Shown here piece by piece: positions 1 to 8,750 of a DNA stretch of 64,000 nucleotides. The notes beneath the pieces are model-generated. The model did no database searches and was not told the origin of the DNA. It worked only from the letters and a program-made list of their open reading frames with translations. Source of the stretch: Parafilimonas terrae (GTDB taxonomy: Bacteria > Bacteroidota > Bacteroidia > Chitinophagales > Chitinophagaceae). Positions within the stretch are counted from its first letter, which is position 1; each line of letters opens with the position of its first letter. The position numbers and the translations under genes were made by a program. The stretch covers positions 62,001-126,000 of the forward strand of contig NZ_FOXQ01000003.1 in NCBI RefSeq assembly GCF_900115755.1, read 5' to 3'.

Positions 1-1145
1 GCCATTTTTCTATAGGTTGTCCATTTGCCGCCGGTTATGGTAATAAGGTTTGAATGCGATACGATTATGATATGATCCCTGCTTAATAAAGAAGTGTTGG
101 TAACGCCTTTTGTTTTTACAAGCGGGCGCAAACCTGCATACATACTGGTTACGTCGTTCAACGTAATATTAGTGCTGAGATACCGGTTAATATGCTTTAA
201 AATATAATCAATCTCTTCCTGCAATGGCAACGGGTCGTCGCTGATATTTTTTACTTCCGTATCAGTAGTGCCCAGGATAACTTTATTATGCCAGGGCACT
301 GCAAACAAAACTCTCTTATCATCTGTTTTGGGTATCATCATAGCATGATTGCCCGGGAAAAATTTTTTATCAATTATCAGGTGAATACCTTGCGACGGCG
401 TTATAATATCTTCTGCGTTTTTATTATCCATCTGCAAAATATCATCTGCAAAAACACCGGTGGCATTAATAATTGTTTTGCTTTTTATTTCGAAGGTTTT
501 ATTGGTAAGCACGTCTTCGGCCACAATGCCGCAAACCTTTGGCTGTTTGCCGGCGGGCACTTCTGTTTTTAATAACGATATGGCTTCGCAATAATTAATT
601 AAAACGGCGCCGTGTTTAACGGCTGTTTTAGCGAGTGAAATAGCAAGCCTTGCGTCATCAAACTGGCCATCGTAATAAACAATGCCGCCGGACAAATTGT
701 TTTGGTTGATGCCAGGTAAAAAATTAATGGTCGTTTTCTTCTTTAAAATTTTTGTTTTACCCAGGCTTAATTTACCTGCCAGCACATCGTAAAATTTAAG
801 GCCGGTTCCAAAATAAATTTGCTGCACCAGCGAAAACGCCGGAATAATAAACCCCAGTTTTTTGGTAGCGTTTGGTGCATTTTTAAGCAGCCAGCCCCGC
901 TCCCGCAAAGCTTCCCGCACTAATTTAAGATTGCCCTGTTCCAGGTAACGAACGCCGCCATGCACCAGTTTGGTAGAACGGCTTGAAGTGCCTTTCGCAA
1001 AATCATCGGCTTCAATAAGCAGGGTTGAGAGACCGCGGGTTACGGCATCTACTGCAACGCCCAGCCCCGTTGCGCCACCGCCAATAATAACTACATCCCA
1101 TGTTTTATTTTCATCAAGCTGCGCTAACATGGATGTTCTGTTCAT
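1..1145 (-). CDS. glpD: Glycerol-3-phosphate dehydrogenase (FAD), 3' end cut by window edge
   Basis: Oxidises sn-glycerol 3-phosphate to dihydroxyacetone phosphate at the membrane, passing electrons to quinone. Translating the minus strand from the ATG at 1145 gives an open frame to the window edge, about 381 residues. Near residue 20 is the dinucleotide-binding motif VVIIGGGATG, followed by the GlpD-typical stretches KGTSSRSTKLVHGG and VRYLEQG. Further in come GVFADDIL and ILGTTDTEV, as in the DAO-fold FAD oxidoreductases of this family. The C-terminal part lies outside the window. The 120 bp upstream separate it from a divergent small gene. The family call is firm; whether the missing C-terminus is intact cannot be seen. 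Confidence 0.93.
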   Translation of the reverse strand, partial: MNRTSMLAQLDENKTWDVVIIGGGATGLGVAVDAVTRGLSTLLIEADDFAKGTSSRSTKLVHGGVRYLEQGNLKLVREALRERGWLLKNAPNATKKLGFIIPAFSLVQQIYFGTGLKFYDVLAGKLSLGKTKILKKKTTINFLPGINQNNLSGGIVYYDGQFDDARLAISLAKTAVKHGAVLINYCEAISLLKTEVPAGKQPKVCGIVAEDVLTNKTFEIKSKTIINATGVFADDILQMDNKNAEDIITPSQGIHLIIDKKFFPGNHAMMIPKTDDKRVLFAVPWHNKVILGTTDTEVKNISDDPLPLQEEIDYILKHINRYLSTNITLNDVTSMYAGLRPLVKTKGVTNTSLLSRDHIIIVSHSNLITITGGKWTTYRKM

Positions 1146-1266
1146 ATCAGTTCTTCAAATATTTTATTTATTAAAATAGATTAAAGTAGCAATATAAATT
1201 TTTTGTAGTTTGAGCGTTAACTAATTTAACCAGGTTATTGTATTAAACCTATTAACTAAAACAATA

Positions 1267-1640
1267 GTGCAAAAAAACAAGGGAGTTTATATTGTACTTA
1301 TGATTATTCTTCTTGCAATGATATATCCTTTTGCAGATCGTTTGCTTGATATTATATACATGAATAAAGACCATGCTTACGCAATTACCCATCATGTTTC
1401 TTCTTTTCCCGGAGGGAAAGCCGGCGGCCCGAAAACAAAATATGTCTTTGAGTTAAAGGGGAAAAACTATGCCGGCATTACCTCATTACCCTTAAAGACG
1501 ATGGCACAAACTATTTTATAAAATTTTATCCTTGTAATCCTAACAGGAATGAAGCAACAAATATTATTGCTGATTCATCAGATATTCAAAACATGCCAGC
1601 AAATGGATATAAGGCTTTTCCGCGTGGATTAAAATTTTAA
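1267..1640 (+). pseudogene. Small membrane-anchored protein of unknown function, apparently frameshifted
   Basis: The frame opening at GTG 1267 encodes one N-terminal hydrophobic helix (about residues 7-24, IVLMIILLAMIYPFADRLL) and then a polar region, and stops at 1521. From about 1476 a different frame continues with convincing protein-like sequence (HYLITLKDDGTNYFIKFYP...) to a TAA at 1638-1640. Joining the two after residue 70 gives about 124 residues reading YAG-HYLITLKDDG, where the original frame gives an unlikely YAGITSLPLKT tail. One missing base, for example one C in GGC(C)AT near 1476, would explain it. The product would be a type II or periplasm-facing anchored protein. I do not recognise the family. 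A sequencing or assembly error is as likely as a true mutation. Confidence 0.55.
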
Positions 1641-1669
1641 AATTATAATGACGCCGCAAAGGCACATTT

Positions 1670-3178
1670 TCAGTTCATTGTATAACTCATATTTCCATCT
1701 TTCTCATCTTTCAATTGTATGCCGAGTGTAAGCAGTTCATTGCGTATCCTGTCGCTGGTGGCATAATCTTTTTTAGCCCTTGCATCTTTGCGCATATTGA
1801 TTAGTACATGAATAAGGCCATCTAATTTATTATTATCTGAACCAACCTGCACATTTAAACCAAGAATATCTTCAATGTATAATTTCATTTTTTCCTGCAG
1901 CAATTGAATGGTTGATGCGCTGATGGCGTCGGCAGCAATATGTTTATCTTTCAAACCATTAATCACCGGCACCAGTTCAAACATATTCGCCAATACTTTA
2001 GCAGTGCTGAAATCATCATTCATAAAATCATCCATTTCACCCAGCAGCTTAATGCAGCGTTCATCAATTTCGCCATTAGTAGCGGCATTTCCGCCTGAAG
2101 GCGAAAGCTTCTTAAGATTATCATACGCCTCCCATAAACGCTTCAAACCTTTTTCCGATGCCTGCAAGGCTTCATTACTGAAATCGAGCGTGGAACGGTA
2201 ATGCGTTTGCAGAATAAAAAATCGTATAACCATTGGATGATAGGCCTGTTGCAAAACAGGATTATCGCCGCTGAATAATTGCGTAAGCGTAATAACATTG
2301 TTATAGCTCTTACCCATTTTTCTACCGTTAATGGTAATCATGTTATTATGAATCCAGTAGCGGGCAGGAATATGGCCATTGCAAACATTGCTTTGCGCTA
2401 TCTCACATTCATGGTGCGGAAAAAGTAAATCCATGCCGCCGCCATGAATATCAAACTGGCCCCCCAGGTATTTTGTGCTCATGGCAGAGCATTCAATATG
2501 CCAGCCGGGGAAACCTTCGCCCCACGGGCTATGCCAGCGCATGATGTGTTCAGGCGGCGCATTCTTCCATAAAGCAAAATCGTTGGTATTGCGTTTTTCT
2601 TCCTGGTTGTCTAACTCACGGGTGGTGGCAATCATATCATCCAGCACACGGCCGCTCAATATGCCGTAAGGCTCGCCTTTTTTGCTGTAATCTTTATTGT
2701 ATTTCTCCACATCAAAATAAACAGAACCATTTACCACGTAAGCATAGCCATCAGCAATGATTTTTTCAATCATGCCTATCTGTTCAATAATATGGCCGGT
2801 TGCAGTAGGCTCAATACTCGGGTCGAGATTATTCAATTGCTTCATGCCCCAATGGTACAGGTTGGTATATTTCTGCACCAGTTCCATCGGTTCCAGCTTT
2901 TCCAGTACGGCTTTTTTAGATATCTTATCTTCTGCCGCCCGGCCTTCTTCTTCAAAATGGCCGGCATCGGTAATGTTGCGCACATAACGAACTTTATAAC
3001 CCAAATGCATAAGCCACCTAAAAACAATATCAAATGTTACGTATGGCCTTGCATGGCCCAAATGGCTTTCACCGCTCACCGTTGGCCCGCACACATATAA
3101 ACCCACATGGCCCGGTGTTATAGGCGTGAAAACTTCTTTTTCTCTTGTAAGTGAATTATAAACTTTTAGTTCGCTCAT
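1670..3178 (-). CDS. cysS: Cysteinyl-tRNA synthetase
   Basis: Charges tRNA-Cys with cysteine in the cytoplasm. The 502 residues fit the usual length of bacterial CysRS. The class I HIGH signature appears as HLGH at residues 39-42, after the zinc-ligand Cys30 in YVCGPTV. The KMSKS loop is KMGKS (in NGRKMGKSYNN, about residue 285). Other zinc ligands are seen in WHIECSAM and in HHECEIAQ. The C-terminal DALR/anticodon region ends with ARAKKDYATSDRIRNEL, typical of CysRS. The gene stands alone: the neighbours are a frameshifted gene convergent with it and, 318 bp upstream, a different operon. The ATG at 3178 is the natural start. Confidence 0.97.
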   Translation of the reverse strand: MSELKVYNSLTREKEVFTPITPGHVGLYVCGPTVSGESHLGHARPYVTFDIVFRWLMHLGYKVRYVRNITDAGHFEEEGRAAEDKISKKAVLEKLEPMELVQKYTNLYHWGMKQLNNLDPSIEPTATGHIIEQIGMIEKIIADGYAYVVNGSVYFDVEKYNKDYSKKGEPYGILSGRVLDDMIATTRELDNQEEKRNTNDFALWKNAPPEHIMRWHSPWGEGFPGWHIECSAMSTKYLGGQFDIHGGGMDLLFPHHECEIAQSNVCNGHIPARYWIHNNMITINGRKMGKSYNNVITLTQLFSGDNPVLQQAYHPMVIRFFILQTHYRSTLDFSNEALQASEKGLKRLWEAYDNLKKLSPSGGNAATNGEIDERCIKLLGEMDDFMNDDFSTAKVLANMFELVPVINGLKDKHIAADAISASTIQLLQEKMKLYIEDILGLNVQVGSDNNKLDGLIHVLINMRKDARAKKDYATSDRIRNELLTLGIQLKDEKDGNMSYTMN

Positions 3179-3496
3179 TTAATAATAATTTTTTTGGGTG
3201 ACGAGCTGTTTGCTTTGTGTCATCCCTGCCTGACTGCATCATACAGGCAGGGTCCCTCGCGTCGCAACACTTCGGCTATTGAATGGCATGGCGGCTCCGG
3301 CCTGTTGGTGCATGTGGCTGCAAAAATCAAGGCATTTTTTTAATTCAGCAATATAAATTTAAAGAACCACTTATTACAAACGTTTATGCCTTTTTATGAC
3401 ACACTTAAAAACATGCTGCCATAACCGCCGTAAAAACATAACAAAAAAGGTGCGGCAATAATTATAAGCCGCACCTTTTATATGCATACCGGGCTT
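3179..3496. other. Intergenic region, 318 bp, with two inverted repeats
   Basis: No coding frame is credible here. It holds a perfect 9-bp inverted repeat (CCCTGCCTG at 3224-3232, CAGGCAGGG at 3244-3252, 11-nt loop), which would lie 46-74 nt upstream of the cysS start if transcribed. Near 3445-3479 is the terminator of the nagB operon (listed separately). The stretch 3253-3330 is GC-richer than its surroundings and has no recognisable content. I see no T-box elements. Confidence 0.6.
3445..3479 (-). terminator. Intrinsic terminator downstream of nagB-lmbE
   Basis: AAAAGGTGCGGC at 3445-3456 pairs perfectly with GCCGCACCTTTT at 3468-3479 across an 11-nt loop. On the minus strand the hairpin is followed by a run of six Ts. 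It sits 18 bp after the stop codon of the NagB-LmbE gene. Confidence 0.85.
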
Positions 3497-5395
3497 TTAA
3501 TACATCCATCTTACAAATGCTTCCATTGCTGCATATTTTGTAAGGCCTAATGCAGAATACAGGTTGGCCGTATTGGCATTGCGGTCTTCAGCGCGCTGCC
3601 AGAATTCACGGGTATCAGTTCCCTGGAAAGGCACTGCATCTTTCTGGCTCTGGTGAATAAAAATACCAAAGCGTTTTTTCACAACCTGGTCGGGGCTCAT
3701 TGGTATGGCCATTTCAATATCGGCAATATCCCATTCCTGCCATGCACCTTTGTACAGCCAAAGCCAGCAATCATTTATCCATTCATCGCCTTCGGCTTTA
3801 ATTCTTCTTAAACTTTCAAATACTATATCAAGACAAACTTTATGTGTGCCATGCGGGTCGGCCAAATCGCCGGCGGCATAAACCTGGTGCGGTTTTATTT
3901 CACGCAGTAGCTGCATGGTAAGCTTTATATCTTCTTCACCCATCGGCTTTTTTTCTATGGTGCCTGTTTCATAAAAAGGCAGGTTTTGAAAATGCCAGTG
4001 GCCTTCTGTTAAACCAACATATTTACAGGTGGCTTTTGCTTCGCAACGTCTTATCAATCCTTTTATAGCGCGTATTTCAGGCGTATCAACACCGCCAGAT
4101 TTTTTAGAGGCAAGATAATGTTGTGCATCTTCCAAAATCTTCGTGCTCTTTTTATTATCCATATCAAAAAGGTCCTGGAAGCCAACAGCGAAATCTAAAA
4201 AGCGGGTTACAAATTCATCTGTAACAGCAATGTTGCCGCTGGTTTGATACGCAACATGTACATCATGCCCCTGGTCGTGCAAACGCATGAATGTACCGCC
4301 CATGCTTATAATATCATCGTCTGGATGCGGCGAAAAAATGATTACACGTTTTGGGTAAGGGTCACTCCGTTCAGGATGCGTTGGTAAATCCACATTAGGT
4401 TTACCGCCGGGCCAGCCGGTAATGCTGTCGCGCAGCAGGTAATAAACCTGCAGGTTTATTTCATAAGCATCCCCTTTTTCCACTAATAAATCGCCCAAAC
4501 CATTTTCATTGTAATCGAGCGTGGTTAAGCTTAAAACAGGCTTATTTAATTTCAGCGCAAGGTTTACAACAGCGCGTTTTATTATTTTCGGCGTCCATTC
4601 AATTTCGCCTGTAAGCCACGGCGATTTAAAACGCGCCAGTTCCGATGCAGCCTGTTCATCCAGAATAAAGGTGCAATTGTTATGCTGCTGTAAAATACTG
4701 GCAGGCACCTGCTCTGTTACATTTCCTTCCATTGCTTTTGCAATAATAGGCGCTTTAAAACCCCATGCCATCAGCAAAACCCTTTTGGCTTTCATTATGG
4801 TGCTTATGCCCATTGTGAGCGCAAGCCGCGGCACTTTGGATATATTCTGAAATTCCCTTGCATTGGCAACACGTGTGCTGTTATCAAGATTGGTAATATG
4901 CGTTTTTGAAAATATGCTCGAGCCCGGTTCATTAAAGCCAATGTGGCCGTTATTGCCTATGCCTAAAACCTGCAGGTCAATACCGCCGGCATCATCAATC
5001 ATTTGCTCATATTCTATGCAATGTTTTTTAGCTTCTTCTTTTGATAAATCCCCGTTAGGTATATGAATATTTTCCGGCTTGATATCAATGTGATCGAATA
5101 AATGCCTGTGCATAAAGCTCCAGTAACTTTGAAAAGCTGTTTTTGTAATAGGAAAATATTCATCAAGATTGAAGGTGATAACATTCTTAAAGCTCAGGCC
5201 TTCTTCTTTATGCATGCGTACAAGCTCTTTGTACATGCTGATGGGCGTGGAGCCGGTGGCAAGCCCTAAAACACAAGGCTTGTTCTCTTCTTGTTTTTGC
5301 CTGATAAGCTTTGCAATTTCACCGGCTGCATAGTGCGAGCCTTCGGTGGATGTTGGAAAAATTTCAACCGGAATTTTTTCAAAAGAATCTACCAT
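3497..5395 (-). CDS. nagB: Glucosamine-6-phosphate deaminase-like domain fused to LmbE/PIG-L deacetylase domain
   Basis: The product has 632 residues and two domains. Residues 1-270 are NagB-like (GLATGSTPISMY near 44-55, FNLDEY at 75-80, GHIGFNEPGSS at 150-160). That fold converts glucosamine 6-phosphate to fructose 6-phosphate and ammonia. Residues 350-632 are LmbE/PIG-L-like, a zinc N-acetylglucosaminyl deacetylase fold, with SPHPDDD at 355-361 and the third metal ligand in DPHGTHKV (His515/His518). The fusion is a known Bacteroidota architecture (about 640 aa). In E. coli NagB the catalytic triad is Asp141-His143-Glu148. Here His151 and Glu156 are kept, but the Asp position is Asn149. The gene follows the GH20 hexosaminidase by about 50 bp, so the operon fits amino-sugar recycling. 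The exact substrates of either domain are not proven by sequence. Confidence 0.9.
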   Translation of the reverse strand: MVDSFEKIPVEIFPTSTEGSHYAAGEIAKLIRQKQEENKPCVLGLATGSTPISMYKELVRMHKEEGLSFKNVITFNLDEYFPITKTAFQSYWSFMHRHLFDHIDIKPENIHIPNGDLSKEEAKKHCIEYEQMIDDAGGIDLQVLGIGNNGHIGFNEPGSSIFSKTHITNLDNSTRVANAREFQNISKVPRLALTMGISTIMKAKRVLLMAWGFKAPIIAKAMEGNVTEQVPASILQQHNNCTFILDEQAASELARFKSPWLTGEIEWTPKIIKRAVVNLALKLNKPVLSLTTLDYNENGLGDLLVEKGDAYEINLQVYYLLRDSITGWPGGKPNVDLPTHPERSDPYPKRVIIFSPHPDDDIISMGGTFMRLHDQGHDVHVAYQTSGNIAVTDEFVTRFLDFAVGFQDLFDMDNKKSTKILEDAQHYLASKKSGGVDTPEIRAIKGLIRRCEAKATCKYVGLTEGHWHFQNLPFYETGTIEKKPMGEEDIKLTMQLLREIKPHQVYAAGDLADPHGTHKVCLDIVFESLRRIKAEGDEWINDCWLWLYKGAWQEWDIADIEMAIPMSPDQVVKKRFGIFIHQSQKDAVPFQGTDTREFWQRAEDRNANTANLYSALGLTKYAAMEAFVRWMY

Positions 5396-5446
5396 GATTG
5401 TATGATTATAGTTTATATTTTATTAAGTGTTTTAAACAGCCCTGAT

Positions 5447-7081
5447 TTATTCCTTATTTATGCCTTTTGTATTATAGCTAACATTCCAAAAATCATAGCG
5501 TTTAAACTGCTTTTGAAGACGCTGCTGAAAATCCGGCCAGTTCTTTTTATCCTTACTGCTCCATGCAATTTCACTTAAAGCTTCCATACGTGGGAAAACC
5601 ATGTATTCAACCTTTTTACCATTATCCATATACTCTGTCCAAACATTTGCCTGAACGCCCTGAATATATTGTTGTTCATCTGTTGTAAGCTTTGGTGTAA
5701 AAGGCTCGTAGTTATATACCGTTTCAAGCGGAAGGTAACCGCCGATAACAAGGCTGTCTTCATGCTTTGACTGCGCATAGTCAAAATAGAAATAAGTGGT
5801 TGGCGTCATAATCACACTATGATGTTGTTTAGCTGCTTCAATGCCACCGGCTTCGCCGCGCCAGCTCATTACTGTTGCATTAGGCGCAAGACCGCCTTCA
5901 AGAATTTCATCCCAGCCAATAATCTGGCGGCCTTTGCTGTTTAAATATTTTTCTATGGTGCTGATGAAATAACTCTGCAAACCATGTTCATCTTTCAATC
6001 CTTTTTCTTTAATAAGATTTTGGCAGAACTCAGAACGTTTCCAATAATCTTTAGGGCATTCATCACCGCCTATGTGAATATATTTTGAAGGGAATAAAGC
6101 CATCACTTCATCCAGCACATCTTCCAGGAATTTAAACGTATAATCTGTTGGGGCAAACACATCAGGATAAACGCCCCAGCTTTGCTGCACATGTTTACCG
6201 GTTGAATCGCCACTCCATTTTACGCGTTTTGCAATGGGTGTGTTTTCGTTGGGAAAGCAGCTTAATTGCGGGTAAGCAGCAATAGCAGCAGATGCATGGC
6301 CCGGCATTTCAATTTCGGGAATGACAGTAATATACCTGTCTGCCGCATATTTTACAATATCCTTTACCTGGTCTTGTGTATAAAAACCGCCATATCTTGT
6401 ATTATCATTACCGGTACCGGGATGATGGCCAATGATGGTCCCATTTCTATATGCTCCAACTTCGGTAAGTTTCGGATATTTTTTTATTTCGATGCGCCAG
6501 CCCTGGTCTTCCGTTAAATGCCAGTGAAATGTATTAAGCTTATGCAAAGCAAGAAAATCTATGAACTGCTTTACAAAATCTACAGAGAAAAAATGCCTGC
6601 CGCAATCCAGCATCATACCGCGGTAAGCAAAACGCGGCGCATCTTGAATGCTGCATTGCTGAACAGTAAGGTTATTTGATTTTTCAGGAGGCAATAACTG
6701 TATTAATGTTTGGATGCCGTAAAAAATTCCCTCTTCATTACCGCTGCTAATAGCAATGGCATTGCCGCTTATATCTATACTATATCCGCCCGGGATGGCA
6801 CTTTTTTTACCAGGAGCAAGTATTAGTTCAATCGCATTCGTTGTTTTCTTTTTTGAAACATTTAATTTAAACCCATAAAATTTCTGCAGATAATCATTTA
6901 AAAAAGCAACACTTTTATTTTCTGTTGCCGATGTTACAACAATGCTTGTTTTAGGCGTAATTGAAAATGTACCCTGTTTTGCTTCGGCTTTTACAGGCGC
7001 CGGAATAATGTTTAATGTTTGTGATTGGGCAAGAGAGGCAATCATTAAAAAAGAGAAAACTAAGCTCAGGAATTTACTCAT
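5447..7081 (-). CDS. Beta-N-acetylhexosaminidase, GH20, secreted
   Basis: Hydrolyses terminal beta-linked GlcNAc/GalNAc from glycans, chitin fragments or peptidoglycan-derived sugars. I take the ATG at 7081, because the longer frame begins with TTG and the ATG gives a clean signal peptide (MSKFLSLVFSFLMIASLAQSQ). An N-terminal GH20b domain (about residues 20-145) precedes the TIM barrel, which starts at APRFAYRGMMLDCGRHFF. The catalytic Asp-Glu pair is in HIGGDECPKDYW (about Asp341-Glu342). FHWHLTEDQGWR and the tryptophan-rich substrate pocket (VMSWRGEAGG, VQANVWTEY) are also present. The 544 residues are a normal length. The protein is exported, probably to the periplasm. It is the first gene of a two-gene operon with the NagB-LmbE fusion. 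Confidence 0.95.
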   Translation of the reverse strand: MSKFLSLVFSFLMIASLAQSQTLNIIPAPVKAEAKQGTFSITPKTSIVVTSATENKSVAFLNDYLQKFYGFKLNVSKKKTTNAIELILAPGKKSAIPGGYSIDISGNAIAISSGNEEGIFYGIQTLIQLLPPEKSNNLTVQQCSIQDAPRFAYRGMMLDCGRHFFSVDFVKQFIDFLALHKLNTFHWHLTEDQGWRIEIKKYPKLTEVGAYRNGTIIGHHPGTGNDNTRYGGFYTQDQVKDIVKYAADRYITVIPEIEMPGHASAAIAAYPQLSCFPNENTPIAKRVKWSGDSTGKHVQQSWGVYPDVFAPTDYTFKFLEDVLDEVMALFPSKYIHIGGDECPKDYWKRSEFCQNLIKEKGLKDEHGLQSYFISTIEKYLNSKGRQIIGWDEILEGGLAPNATVMSWRGEAGGIEAAKQHHSVIMTPTTYFYFDYAQSKHEDSLVIGGYLPLETVYNYEPFTPKLTTDEQQYIQGVQANVWTEYMDNGKKVEYMVFPRMEALSEIAWSSKDKKNWPDFQQRLQKQFKRYDFWNVSYNTKGINKE

Positions 7082-7189
7082 TATGTTAGTCAATTTAATA
7101 GTAAAAAAAAGCTGGTAACTAAAGCAACGTAAAGAAAAGAAATGTTTGCAAATGAGCGTAAAGCAATCGTATGCATAATATTAAAAATA

Positions 7190-7220
7190 AAAAAATCCCC
7201 CGGCAATGCGGGGGCTTCTT
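7190..7220 (-). terminator. Intrinsic terminator of the pfkA-pyk operon
   Basis: A short GC hairpin (CCCCCGG and GCGGGGG around 7196-7214) is flanked by an A/T tract. On the minus strand it is followed by seven Ts. It begins just after the pyk stop codon at 7221. Confidence 0.8.
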
Positions 7221-8714
7221 TTATTCAACTTTTGTAATCTTTAAAACATTCGTCGGCAGATGCAGGTTAACCGGTGTGCTGCCGGTATTAATGACCACAT
7301 CATCTGTTTTTATAAAGCCTCTTTCTCTTAAAATATTTATCTGGTCGAAAATAATATCGTCAAGGCTTATTTCTTCATCATAATAAAAAGCGCGTACGCC
7401 CCAGCTTAAGCTCAACTGGTTAACGAGGCTTTTTACTTTGGTAAAAATATATAGAGGGCTTTTAGGCCGGTAGCTGCTTAATGTAAATGCCGTGTAGCCG
7501 CTTTGTGTCATACCAATCAAAGCATCGGCATTAGCGTCTTTCGCTATTTTACAGGCATTGTAGCAAATAGCATCGCTTAAAAAAGTGGGCGAATGCGATA
7601 ATGGTTTCAAATCTTCTTCCCTGTTATAACGGTATTCCGTTTTTTCAACTTCAAGAATAATGCGGCGCATAGTTTCCACTACGAGTGCAGGGTGTTTTCC
7701 GGTTGCGGTTTCAGCGCTAAGCATTACGGCGTCTGCGCCTTCAAGCACCGCATTGGCCACATCGGTAATCTCGCTCCTGTTTGGCTTAATCCGGTCAATC
7801 ATGCTTTCCATCATCTGTGTGGCCACAATTACAGGCTTGCCACGATGAATGCATTTACGGATAATATCCCGCTGCGCCATCGGTACTTTTTCAACCGGCA
7901 GCTCAACGCCAAGATCACCACGTGCCACCATTACAGCATCGGATTCAAGAATAATATTACGCAGGTCTTTTAAAGCCGAAGGCATTTCGATTTTTGCAAT
8001 TACCTTGCTGCTCGAGTTTTTCTCTGCAATCCTCTTCTTCAAATCAATAATATCTTCTGCCTTGCGCACAAAAGAAAGTGCAATCCAGTCAACATTATGT
8101 TGTAATATAAATTCAAGGTCGGAAATGTCTTTTTCCGTTAAAGCCGGCAACGAAATATCAGTATCGGGAAGGTTTACGCCTTTCTTGGGCATTAGAATAC
8201 CGCCATAGCTAACGGCAACTTTTACATCACCCTCAGGTGTAATTTCAATTACAACCACTTCCAGTTTACCGTCATCAATTAAAATTTTGTCGCCCACCTT
8301 TACATCTTCATGGAGATTAGGATAGGATACATAAATTTTTTCTTTAGTGCCAATTACTTTCTCTTTGGAAGTAAAGGTTAAAATATCTCCGTTATTAATT
8401 TCAAGTAAACCATTTTGAATTTCACCCACCCTTAATTTAGGTCCCTGTAAATCGGCGAGGGATGATATATTAAAAGGTTCTTCTTCATTCATTCTTTCAA
8501 TAAGGCCGAGAATTCTTGCCTTATCTTCCTGCGTGCCATGCGAAAAATTTAAACGGAAAACGTTAACGCCCGCTTTTGCAAGCTCAAGCATTTTCTCGTA
8601 TGTATCGCAGGCAGGGCCTATTGTTGCCACTATTTTAGTGCGGTGAAAAGTATGCTCTATACCTGCCTGGCGATCCATTTCTTTATGCAGGTATTTTGTT
8701 ATGTTATCTGACAT
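7221..8714 (-). CDS. pyk: Pyruvate kinase
   Basis: Makes pyruvate and ATP from phosphoenolpyruvate and ADP, the last step of glycolysis. The 497 residues include the N-terminal barrel strand TKIVATIGPACDTYEKM. Next comes VFRLNFSHG, with the arginine and substrate-loop residues. The active-site stretch IAKIEMPSALKDL carries the catalytic Lys, and MVARGDLGVELP with ATQMMESM are metal- and phosphate-binding segments. The B-domain lies between about residues 100 and 185, and a C-terminal PK_C domain follows. It lies 36 bp downstream of pfkA on the same strand and ends at a strong terminator, so the two irreversible glycolytic kinases are very probably co-transcribed. Confidence 0.97.
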   Translation of the reverse strand: MSDNITKYLHKEMDRQAGIEHTFHRTKIVATIGPACDTYEKMLELAKAGVNVFRLNFSHGTQEDKARILGLIERMNEEEPFNISSLADLQGPKLRVGEIQNGLLEINNGDILTFTSKEKVIGTKEKIYVSYPNLHEDVKVGDKILIDDGKLEVVVIEITPEGDVKVAVSYGGILMPKKGVNLPDTDISLPALTEKDISDLEFILQHNVDWIALSFVRKAEDIIDLKKRIAEKNSSSKVIAKIEMPSALKDLRNIILESDAVMVARGDLGVELPVEKVPMAQRDIIRKCIHRGKPVIVATQMMESMIDRIKPNRSEITDVANAVLEGADAVMLSAETATGKHPALVVETMRRIILEVEKTEYRYNREEDLKPLSHSPTFLSDAICYNACKIAKDANADALIGMTQSGYTAFTLSSYRPKSPLYIFTKVKSLVNQLSLSWGVRAFYYDEEISLDDIIFDQINILRERGFIKTDDVVINTGSTPVNLHLPTNVLKITKVE

Positions 8715-8750
8715 ATAAAAATTTCAGTGGTTTATGTTCATATAGCAAAA

